Part shown: positions 56,943 through 64,000 of the stretch, in pieces | Numbering within the stretch: position 1 is the stretch's first letter | Layout: every line of letters starts with the position of its first letter | DNA from: Lichina pygmaea | Lineage: Eukaryota; Ascomycota; Lichinomycetes; Lichinales; Lichinaceae | Direction: 5' to 3' | Length of the DNA: 64,000 nucleotides | Assembly (NCBI GenBank): GCA_963422465.1 | Contig: OY730170.1 | Location: forward strand, 806,001 to 870,000 | Translations under genes and position numbers: made by a program | Notes under the pieces: generated by a model | What the model was told of the DNA's origin: nothing | The model's database searches: none | The model's input: the letters and a program-made list of their open reading frames with translations, nothing else

Positions 56943-57408
56943 CTACCAGACATGACCACCGAGAACATCTTGCCAATAGGTCTGGAAGGTCTCAAATGAC
57001 TCCAGAGAAATGACGCCTAGATCTATGACGGGTTGATTGTGGTGAACGGTATGGATGTGTGCGAAGTTGAGTCGGCTGGTGTCCCGTAGTACGCCGTGTG
57101 GGCCGCTAGGATCCATCATGATCGAGTCGAAGATCATCCGTTCGCCCTCATAGGAGACCGGCAGTCGACCCCGGGTATAGACAACAGCATGAGTTCGGCC
57201 GTCCACGCTCGGCTTGTTCGTGGCTCGGTTGCTATAAGTATGGATCGGTCTGGAGACAAGACATGAGTCGAGATTGTTGTGGAGCGAAGGCAAAGAACGC
57301 TGCAGTCATACAAGCACCAGCAATAGTTGTGGTACGCCCTGACCACCACCATCCGACGGTGGCTTTGGTGAGTCGCGAGGCCCAAAGAGCCAGGAAGAAA
57401 TGAGCCAT
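56943..57408 (-). pseudogene. Possible small-protein gene or remnant
   Basis: ATG 57408 opens MAHFFLALWASRLTKATVGW with two hydrophobic stretches, and stops by about 57232. An overlapping frame, 56943-57293, reads like real protein (THAVVYTRGRLPVSYEGERM, LRDTSRLNFAHIHTVHHNQP, SFETFQTYWQDVLGGHVW). The two could be exons of one secreted-protein gene, but no convincing donor/acceptor pair was found, so a frameshifted remnant is equally likely. The family is unknown. Confidence 0.3.
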
Positions 57409-57795
57409 ACGAGGCTGTGGTGCCCCTTCGCATGTTAGGGCTGGCAGTTTGGGTATCGACAATCAAGAACACCTAAAGAAGGTCAAATACTTTGACGTAG
57501 TTCGCGGCGTAGATGTAGGGGAAGGCGTGCCGTACTCTCCCTACGACGAAGTAGGTTTGCGCATCGGGGCGAACCACGAACTGGGCTAGGGTACCGCGCC
57601 AGCTTAGCTTCCTGGCCAGTGAAGAACAGTGCCGTATTTGGCCTTCTCGGGATCGTGGGGAACATAAGGGGCGGCGTACGGTTCAGGTGCTGATTGCCGG
57701 CAGTGCCTAAGTAAAATCCATGTCGTCAGCACGAAGATAGCTCCACCCAGCACTGTGGGCGGCTGGCCGGGTCTTACCGCCCGGGAACGCCATAG

Positions 57796-58193
57796 CTATG
57801 TCAATCGCAAGATATGCCTTCGAACGACAAGCTTAACGGCCCCATCCCTATGCCCAGGCCAAGCTTTTAAGCAAAGGGTGCCCCCGCCTACGATGCGGCT
57901 CTGCGCCATCGGCCGCTCGCCCTCATTCAACCGCGGATAGAAGTGCATGTTCACGGGCCGCGTGGTAGTAGAACCCCACTCGACTCGGCATATGCGAGTA
58001 AGATCGCTCCAGTCCCTCCCGTTTGGGTCCCCGCACACACCGGACGGCGCCCACCGGAGCATAACTGCAGAGACATCGAAAACGGCGGAGCGAAAGAGAA
58101 TGAACTTGTGCCAAGTGCGGACGAGACAAGGATTAGGCTTCGTATAGTTCGCAACCAACGCACTGGCAATGACAGCTGCTTGTTTGCCGTCAT
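57796..58193 (-). pseudogene. Possible secreted-protein gene or remnant
   Basis: ATG 58193 starts MTANKQLSLPVRWLRTIRSL followed by a hydrophobic ILVSSALG segment, like a signal peptide. A second frame (to 57796) carries WAPSGVCGDPNGRDWSDLTR and VNMHFYPRLNEGERPMAQSR. A GTCTCG...CTCTGCAG intron could link them but the phase does not fit cleanly. It may be two exons or a decayed gene. No family is recognised. Confidence 0.3.
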
Positions 58194-58657
58194 GTCACAG
58201 ACACCATTGCTCTAAAGTCGATGGAAAAGCTAGAGCGGTGGCTTCCGTTGCCAGACATAACAAATCGAGCTCGGTAGGGCCACCTTTAGAATTCAATATC
58301 AATTTGAAAGGCCAATTGGCGCACTTTGGCCACCAATGAACCCTAAGCGCAGTCGTGGGATCAGCACGTCAGCCACCACTAGGCCTGATAGGGGCTCCTG
58401 TCTGTTCGGCGACGGCAGTATGACTACGTACGTACCGCGTAACGTACTAGGAAGCTGTCAAGTCCATGCTGGTGTCGGCCTTAGGCTCCAATCTCGCTGT
58501 TCTCCAAGCCCAATCGGCTGCTCCGTGGCCACTCAAGCTACGCCACGCCAAGGCTTGTCGCTGTCACCGATCCCCGCACTTTGGTAACCAAGATACTCAA
58601 GAAATACTCACGTACTTAGGGAAGTACGTGCGTAGTATGTAGCATCCACGAGCCACC
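58194..58657. other. Intergenic, no gene recognised
   Basis: Short frames only. ACGTACGTACCGCGTAACGTAC lies at about 58424-58446. Confidence 0.4.
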
Positions 58658-58702
58658 GTACCCGTGCCGTGGGGGGGTAATACCCCCCCATGGCATGGGT
58701 AC
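58658..58702. repeat. Near-perfect 22-bp inverted repeat (hairpin)
   Basis: The left arm GTACCCGTGCCGTGGGGGGG and TA pairs with TACCCCCCCATGGCATGGGT and AC around a single A. Two of 22 positions mismatch, both transitions at CpG. The motif TACCCGTGCCGTGGGG recurs at about 58927-58942 and, degenerately and inverted, at about 61165-61182. Confidence 0.85.
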
Positions 58703-58924
58703 CATTCAAAAGAGTACCTGGGTGCACGTGCTACTAGTACATGCACCTTCTGGTAGTGGCTCGTGCAGCCGCTGCATGCGAGTCAATAGATCACTGACTA
58801 AGCTGATTGCAATAGGTAAGGACCCAGTATCTACTCGTACAGTACGTACGGGAGGTACAGTACTTCGTACGTAAGCAAGGGCGAATGAAAATACTGTACG
58901 GAAGTGCGTAAGATGGGTGACACG

Positions 58925-59005
58925 ATACCCGTGCCGTGGGGGTTCGGTACGTCCGGAACACCCTCCTCCGAAGGATTGGTCAACACCGGAATGAAAGTAC
59001 GGAAG
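58925..59005 (+). repeat. Solo fragment of LINE 5' region
   Basis: TTCGGTACGTCCGGAACACC followed by CTCCTCCGAAGGA at 58944-58976 is found inverted at 61108-61141, upstream of ORF1 in the ORF1-only LINE. Similarity continues with CAACACCGGAATGAAAGTAC versus TAACACCGGAATGAGAGTAC after a 10-bp indel. It is therefore probably a remnant of another copy's 5' UTR. Confidence 0.65.
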
Positions 59006-59594
59006 TAAGTACACTATTGTTCTTGAGTTTGCAGACCTTTTCACAAGCTATGAAAGTCAAACCCATAAAAAACAAGGAAGAGTGACCCAAAGATTGCATG
59101 CCTGAGAGAAGTGAAGCATGTCACAGGGCGGACCGCGAGCACCGCCAAGTCACGTGGCCACGCGGCAAGTCAGCTGACTTCATGCCACTTTTCCGTGTTT
59201 TTACCTGTCTGCGCTGCATTTCTCTTCTGCAGCTTTACCTTCTTGTACGATAGGAATCTATTGATCGTCATCGACGTCTAGCCCTTGACAAAGCAAGTGA
59301 CTCAAGTTTCTATAGTAGATGAGGTGGTTATAGTAGCTACAGTGGCCACTCAACAGTGCCAGCAGAATCTGGGAGAGCTTGTAGCATCAGGGATGATAGT
59401 AGAAGAGCAGAGGAATCACATTGATTGATTGATTGAAGTCTTCCACTGTTCTAAAACTAGTAGCAACAGTAATTTGAAAGGATAAAACTGTTTTCGGGGC
59501 AAAACCCCTTCCTTCTCCTCCATTCCGGGATCTCTTACTGTGGATGTCATGCTTGCGCGTATGTGTGTTGTAGATCTTGTAGTCACTGACACAA

Positions 59595-61061
59595 CTACTC
59601 TGCTCCTGTCTCCCCCCTACCCTCTGCACCCCTTCCACGGACTGTGGCATCCAAAGTAGTCTGCCCCTGGAGTTGCCTCCGGGGCTGGCCCTTCTTTGCC
59701 GTAGGCTGTGGGAGGGCTACAGTGGGAGCCCTTGGTTGTTTCTCCCCCACCACCAGAGAATGCTGCGGGGGTGGAGTACCCAGCTCCATTGGCTCTGCCT
59801 CCATGTCAACGCTCAGTGCCGGCTGTGGCTGTGTGGGCTTCCTTGGCTCCGTAGAGGTCTGCACCACAAAACAAAGAGGAAGGACATCCCGTAGCTGCCG
59901 GATTCTCTGTAAGGCCCCTGCCCGTGCCCGGCACTCTGAGGACCACGCCTTGTGGGCCTCCCTGCACACCGCACACTTCTGTCGCTGCTGTACCTTGCAG
60001 GCTTTAGTGTCATGGGCCCCTGCGCAGTGGGCGCAGCACACTCGAGCTTTGCACTGTTTTGCCACGTGGCTGTACTGCTGGCAGTGAAAGCACTGAGTGA
60101 GACGGAGTGCTTGATGGAAGGCGTTGCAGGTATGAAACTGCAAGCCAACCAAAAAGCCCTTGTCTATCAGTGTGTTCGCTGCCCACACATCAGCAAGCTC
60201 CAAGATCAGGGAGGACCTGGTCTTAGAACATGCTGACTTTGGCCAGTGGGCTCCAACCAGCTTCAACTCGGGGTGCAGGACCCTATTCTCCTTCTGCAGT
60301 GTTTTGACAATGTTGCCCTGGTTGCAGGTGTCCATATCCTTTGTACAAACTCTGTGGACTAGCACCCAGTAACGTTGCTGGACTATCCGTGCTGATGGTG
60401 CAAAGCAGGTCAACCAGCCACTGTCCTCTTCCAGCCTCCGGTGCCCGGCCTCCGTCTCCACCAGAATCAACACATCCCCACTGGGGTACCGGTACAGCGA
60501 GAGCACACAGCTCCCATCTCCCTCCGTGAAGTGGCCAGTTTGCTCCAGCCACTGCTTGAGTTGCTGGGGGGGGGGGGGGGGGGGGGGGGGATGACCCGGA
60601 AGCCTGAAGCCTAAACCAGGTCTTCCACTCTGGCCACAACCTCCCGGAGGTGACGTGCCTCCAGATGAGAGGCCTCTCGCTCGTGTCGCCTGGCAAGGAC
60701 TTCGGCGGGCACGGTGTTGGTGTGAGTACGCGGGCGTGGGCCCGGGGCCTCCTGCACTGCCTGTGCATGTCTTCTTTTGCTGGACTGTTGATTCAATGTT
60801 CTTTAGTAGTTGGTCAACATCACCGAGAGCCTTTATCGTCATTCGGTGGGTGCCCTCCGAGGCTTCAGTCGCCCGCACCACCAGGCCGTCGATCGCTCGC
60901 TCAACGTTGCCGAGGAACTGGTGTACTGCCGCCGAATCGTACAAGGGTTTATCGGGGTTCTTCGCAGTGGCAGAATCAAATGAGCTGGTTACATTCCAGT
61001 TTAGTTGTTGTGTTGTGAAGATATAGATGTTGCAGTTGACTTGCGACTGAGAACCTTTCAT
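59595..61061 (-). CDS. LINE ORF1 (gag-like) with zinc knuckles
   Basis: An open frame of 488 aa from ATG 61061. Nucleic-acid chaperones of this type coat retrotransposon RNA. Three CCHC-type knuckles lie at about residues 325-380: CFHCQQYSHVAKQC, CAHCAGAHDTKAC and CAVCREAHKAWSSEC. Before them, an RRM/gag-like part reads SCVLSLYRYPSGDVLILVET and FLVGLQFHTCNAFHQALRLT. The N-terminal helical part ends IESTVQQKK. Between about 60600 and 60790 a neighbouring frame looks more protein-like (RTHTNTVPAEVLARRHERE), and a 25-nt G-run (60566-60590) follows. The copy probably carries compensating indels that happen to leave the frame open. Confidence 0.8.
   Translation of the reverse strand: MKGSQSQVNCNIYIFTTQQLNWNVTSSFDSATAKNPDKPLYDSAAVHQFLGNVERAIDGLVVRATEASEGTHRMTIKALGDVDQLLKNIESTVQQKKTCTGSAGGPGPTPAYSHQHRARRSPCQATRARGLSSGGTSPPGGCGQSGRPGLGFRLPGHPPPPPPPPQQLKQWLEQTGHFTEGDGSCVLSLYRYPSGDVLILVETEAGHRRLEEDSGWLTCFAPSARIVQQRYWVLVHRVCTKDMDTCNQGNIVKTLQKENRVLHPELKLVGAHWPKSACSKTRSSLILELADVWAANTLIDKGFLVGLQFHTCNAFHQALRLTQCFHCQQYSHVAKQCKARVCCAHCAGAHDTKACKVQQRQKCAVCREAHKAWSSECRARAGALQRIRQLRDVLPLCFVVQTSTEPRKPTQPQPALSVDMEAEPMELGTPPPQHSLVVGEKQPRAPTVALPQPTAKKGQPRRQLQGQTTLDATVRGRGAEGRGETGAE
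60566..60590. repeat. G homopolymer, 25 nt, inside ORF1
   Basis: Encodes an eight-proline run on the minus strand. It lies where the ORF1 frame probably shifted, so its length in this copy decides coding integrity. Confidence 0.9.
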
Positions 61062-61084
61062 ATCGCTGATACTGTACTCTCATT

Positions 61085-61132
61085 CCGGTGTTAGACACCC
61101 TCCCGTGCCTCCTTCGGAGGAGGGTGTTCCGG
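61085..61132 (-). repeat. Nested inverted repeats in the ORF1 5' UTR
   Basis: ACACCCTCC (61095-61103) pairs with GGAGGGTGT (61119-61127), flanked by CCGG on both sides. A smaller CCTCC-GAA-GGAGG hairpin lies next to it in the minus-strand RNA. It is located 25-70 nt before the ORF1 ATG. RNA structure at this position could be a promoter, IRES or ribozyme element of the LINE, but no known ribozyme fold was demonstrated. Confidence 0.6.
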
Positions 61133-61182
61133 ACGTACCGAAGGGACAGGAGGAGGGGTAATAGGCCCCGGTCGCACGGGTA

Positions 61183-61845
61183 AGCCAAAATGTGCCCGAA
61201 CGAAGTCTTTTCTTCTTTTCCTTCCCGGTGCTTCACTTTGTCGACCTTCTTAGTGTTATGATACGTAATCGGCGCATCAGCCGCATGAGCCGCATTGCTG
61301 CATACGCTACTGTACAGGTTCGACACCGAGACACGGCTAAAATGTACAGTACATACCTCGTACGTACGATACGGAGGTATCGAGCTAACGGGTAGTACAA
61401 GCAGCTGATTGACAAGCTGTGCCGACTGACTACATAATGTACGACGGTGCCGTAGAGGAGGAGACGGTCTTACCCGCCTTCGCAACAAGACTTTTCACCT
61501 TGCTAGCGATCAGTCGTCGGCCAACACGTGGAGTTTGCAGCAGGTGAACAACCATCGTGCCAAGGGGCTGGAGAGGCACCGGAACCACAGATATTCCATG
61601 ATGTTGTCCTGCTCCGTCAACCAGTAGCGAAAAGGTTCTCTCTACAGTAGTTGAGTCGTATAGGGGACAATGTGCGCTTGATCACGTCTTCAACTCGAGC
61701 TGGCTCGGGCTGCTCCCTTACTATTTGCCACCTGCCTGGCTTGATCAAGTCATCTTCCACCGAGCGCGAACAGCTGTCAGAGAAGGGCGAGGAGAACGAC
61801 GCGGGCGAGCATCTGGACCTTGGTGCGGCAGGGCAGAGCGCTCAA
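61183..61845. other. Intergenic and possible 5' exon of the coiled-coil gene
   Basis: GTACAGTACATACCTCGTAC-type palindromes lie at about 61345-61380. The coding frame of the downstream gene is open from about 61650 but without an ATG until 61846. Confidence 0.4.
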
Positions 61846-63264
61846 ATGCCGAGAGGGGAATGCCATGCGCGCAAGCTACGCATCATTCTCCGGACGAGGC
61901 GGAGGGCCCTTCGACTCGAGCGCGAAGATCTCCATATCTTTGACGGAAAGTTGGCCGCGGCGATTCGCGATGTGATCAACAGGAGCAAGAGGGACCTAAG
62001 CGACCTGCAGAGCGCATATAATGGCCGAGATCGGGTCTCCAACCGCTACGCGCAGCTGGAGGCAGACTCGAACGAGTTGCCACGGGCCTATATCGACCGG
62101 GCACAGGTTATCAACCGCTACAAGAGGGTCGAGGGAGGCTTGCGGAAGCTTCAACACGTCTATGACAAGCGAGAACAGGCTGTCGACCGCTACACACAAC
62201 TGGAGGCAGACTACGAGGAGCGAGAAGCCGAGCTGGAGCGCCTGGAGTATGATGTCGAAAGGGTCGAGAAGGAGTCTTACGGCCTTGGTCGGAATCTGAG
62301 GCCGGATGCACCCCGCGGTGACCTACATCCCGTGGCGCCGCAGGTGCAACGCGCGACACTGCTGCCAGCCCCCGCTCCCCCGGAGCCGGCCGCCGGCCTG
62401 CTCCCCGTCGTCCATCAGTATCTCACACAGATTGGGGAGCTCAATCTCGTCCAGGAGGAGCTCGGCGACATGCTTCAGGGCTACTTCGAGATGCGCGAGC
62501 TAGAAACGCTCTATCGGTTGCACGGCCGTCCATTCTCCACCGATCCCGCCCTGTTCTGGAACGACTTCGATGCGAACTGGGCCAAAGCCCTCTCAAGGTT
62601 GGAAGGGGTCCAGACCGAGGTAGCCGAAGCCGCGAGGCTGGCACGCGAGCAAGGACTGATATCGCCGACGTCATCTCCATCGCGGTCAGCCAGCCAGCCT
62701 GACGTCGATGGCCGCACTCCGTCACCGGGCACTGGTCCGAAGACGCCGGTGGAATCTCGGGATCCCATCGCAGCTCCGGACACGCTGCGGGCTCGACCGA
62801 AGGGGATCCGCCAGCGCGTCAACGACTGGTTTCACTGGCAGATGTCTGTCTCCATTCACGAAGCCATGTCGCTGGATCTTCGGCTGTCTCGTGCACAGAG
62901 CGAGGCGGACAACATGGCGGTGGTGGACGAGCGGAGCTACGTCAAGCTCGTTCTTGAGATTGACCAGGAAGACCCCAGCGCCCCAGATCTTGAGGACACA
63001 TCCGGCTTCGAGCTCATGTCATCGACGCTACCATCCTCGAGTAGGTCTGAGTTTGTACTCGGTATGTACGAGTCTGTCGAGACCATCGGCAGAGTCCAAC
63101 CAGACAAGCCAAATGAACAGAGTGGCAACTTGCGCGTCGATCTCGACATGAGCCGAAATGTTGGAAGAACGTACAAGCGGGCTAGAACCGAGCCATCTGA
63201 CACTCACAAACTCATGCAAAAGAGGACTCACAGACTGGATGCTCCACGGGCAACTCCGTTCTAG
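61846..63264 (+). CDS. Coiled-coil protein with tandem Tyr/Leu repeats, unknown function
   Basis: About 472 aa from the first in-frame ATG (61846). The open frame extends about 195 nt upstream, so a 5' exon may be missing. After a basic start, three to four degenerate repeats of about 27 residues form a coiled coil, the clearest being RVSNRYAQLEADSNELPRAY, QVINRYKRVEGGLRKLQHVY and QAVDRYTQLEADYEEREAEL. A Pro/Ala-rich linker follows. A helical domain comes next (YLTQIGELNLVQEELGDMLQ, ALFWNDFDANWAKALSRLEG), then a Ser/Pro-rich loop and a C-terminal part with WFHWQMSVSIHEAMSLDLRL. The end is basic. No family is recognised. It is flanked on both sides by LINE sequence, so it could be a fast-evolving accessory gene. 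Confidence 0.55.
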   Translation: MPRGECHARKLRIILRTRRRALRLEREDLHIFDGKLAAAIRDVINRSKRDLSDLQSAYNGRDRVSNRYAQLEADSNELPRAYIDRAQVINRYKRVEGGLRKLQHVYDKREQAVDRYTQLEADYEEREAELERLEYDVERVEKESYGLGRNLRPDAPRGDLHPVAPQVQRATLLPAPAPPEPAAGLLPVVHQYLTQIGELNLVQEELGDMLQGYFEMRELETLYRLHGRPFSTDPALFWNDFDANWAKALSRLEGVQTEVAEAARLAREQGLISPTSSPSRSASQPDVDGRTPSPGTGPKTPVESRDPIAAPDTLRARPKGIRQRVNDWFHWQMSVSIHEAMSLDLRLSRAQSEADNMAVVDERSYVKLVLEIDQEDPSAPDLEDTSGFELMSSTLPSSSRSEFVLGMYESVETIGRVQPDKPNEQSGNLRVDLDMSRNVGRTYKRARTEPSDTHKLMQKRTHRLDAPRATPF

Positions 63265-63789
63265 GAGAGGGCTCCATCACTATTGCTCTCGGGGTTTTAT
63301 CAGTGGATTTTTGCGTTGCCCTTCTTACTTGACTCCGGTGGTCAAAAGCGCCTTGTATTGTGTTCAAACACGGAGTCAGTTCAATTGCAGGCGGTTTTTC
63401 TCTGACAAGACGCGGGACCAATTGGCTACCGCTAATCTTTGGACGTTCTTGCAATCTAGCTCAATCTTTCGTGATCCACTGCCTACATCCTGAAGCAAAA
63501 CCAGACTTCTTTCCGGAGACGCACTCGCTTCTACCAAAACTTGCGCAAAGAAATTCTTTGTTTCCGACCGTGGACTCGCTGTGGATGTTCTCGTTGGGGG
63601 ATAGGGGCCATCCTCCATCTTCAGTGCTGTTCACGCCTGCTTTTACTTTCAACTCTGGTTCAGCATGAGTTTATCTGGCCGCATGGCTCTTCTGGGCTTG
63701 GGAGGTGGTTTTTTTTTTTTTTTTTTTTTTCAACAGCGTGGTCCAAGAACTGATAGGTGAATGCCGAACGCACTGTATGTTGTCACACC
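63265..63789. other. Intergenic with a 22-nt T-run
   Basis: T homopolymer at 63709-63730. No gene is recognised. Confidence 0.45.
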
Positions 63790-64000
63790 ATGTATTGTAT
63801 TGAATTCCTTCTCCGCTTCAGAACTAGCTAGTGGCTAGACTATGCCGGGAACACTGTGTAGCTGTATAACAAGGAAAACCTCTGGGCTCTAACACTTATG
63901 GAAGCAAAAGAGCCCTAAGGGCGAAAAACCTCATTGTCCCACACACCCTATAGGGCGGTAAACTGCTGGGGTAACGATAGAACAAAGAAAGAGGTCTGTA
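63790..64000 (-). mobile_element. 3' end of another LINE copy, continuing beyond the window
   Basis: Reverse-complemented, the sequence reads gaggtttttcgcccttaggg, then agaggttttccttg, cccggcatagtctag, ctagctagttctgaag and ggaattcaatacaataca. The order and spacing match the 3' UTR of the LINE at 55850-55987. The tail here is a short AATAC repeat rather than CATA. The coding part would lie to the right of the window. Confidence 0.65.

Larger units (their letters stand above)
59421..61182 (-). mobile_element. ORF1-only LINE copy (possible non-autonomous family)
   Basis: On the minus strand: a 5' UTR (61182-61062) with strong inverted repeats, a long ORF1 (61061-59595), a 3' UTR of about 170 nt, and a (CAAT)n/(AATC)n tail at 59421-59436. 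No reverse transcriptase follows ORF1. The 15.6-kb copy shows the same ORF1-to-tail structure, so this is not a private deletion. The 3' end ctagttttagaacagtgg matches the RT-bearing LINE ends. The 5' boundary is set where similarity to other copies ends. No clear target duplication was found. Confidence 0.75.

Overview
The window looks like nuclear DNA of a filamentous ascomycete, most likely a Sordariomycete (Pezizomycotina). The evidence is compact genes with 43-118 nt introns (GT...CTNAC...AG), a calmodulin of the standard filamentous-fungal type, fungal housekeeping genes (HASPIN, MED20, TLG2, RTT103, CLC1, CDC37, MDL1, ARH1, DBP9), Tad-like non-LTR retrotransposons, and intergenic DNA full of CGTACG/GTAC palindromes. 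The species cannot be fixed from sequence alone.

Layout. 1-4 kb: long GC-rich, microsatellite-bearing upstream region of a TALE homeobox gene (4.0-5.3 kb). 5.3-8.1 kb: no gene seen. 8.1-15.4 kb: mitochondrial PPR-like protein, haspin kinase, equilibrative nucleoside transporter, all on +. 15.4-20.5 kb: accessory island with a truncated retrotransposon copy, homopolymers, a broken caspase-like/ankyrin gene (-) and a small two-exon gene (+). 20.5-40.8 kb: dense conserved block of MED20 (+), F-box (-), calmodulin (-), TLG2 (+), RTT103 (-), CLC1 (+), CDC37 (-), MDL1 (+) and ARH1 (+). Three gene pairs here are divergent over 440-530 bp: calmodulin/TLG2, RTT103/CLC1 and CDC37/MDL1. 42.0-44.1 kb: FAD/NADP reductase (-). 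44-50 kb: repeat-rich island with two small secreted-protein genes and a MITE-like inverted-repeat element. 50.3-54.3 kb: conserved LRR-like protein and the DBP9 helicase. 54.6-64 kb: second accessory island with a 5'-truncated LINE in a 17-bp target duplication, damaged small ORFs, a hairpin, an ORF1-only LINE copy, a coiled-coil protein and the 3' end of another LINE leaving the window.

How it works together. The conserved genes serve unrelated core functions: chromatin and mitosis (HASPIN), transcription (MED20, RTT103), trafficking (TLG2, CLC1), chaperoning (CDC37), mitochondria (MDL1, ARH1, PPR-like) and ribosome biogenesis (DBP9). There is no biosynthetic cluster. The most unusual system is the retrotransposon family. 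Two copies, at 15.6 kb and 59.4-61.2 kb, share one structure in which a zinc-knuckle ORF1 runs straight into the 3' tail with no reverse transcriptase. Their 3' ends resemble those of RT-encoding LINE copies at 54.6-56.0 kb and 63.8 kb. This suggests an ORF1-only (HeT-A-like or 'half-LINE') family mobilised in trans. Exon boundaries below were read by eye from splice motifs and reading-frame continuity.
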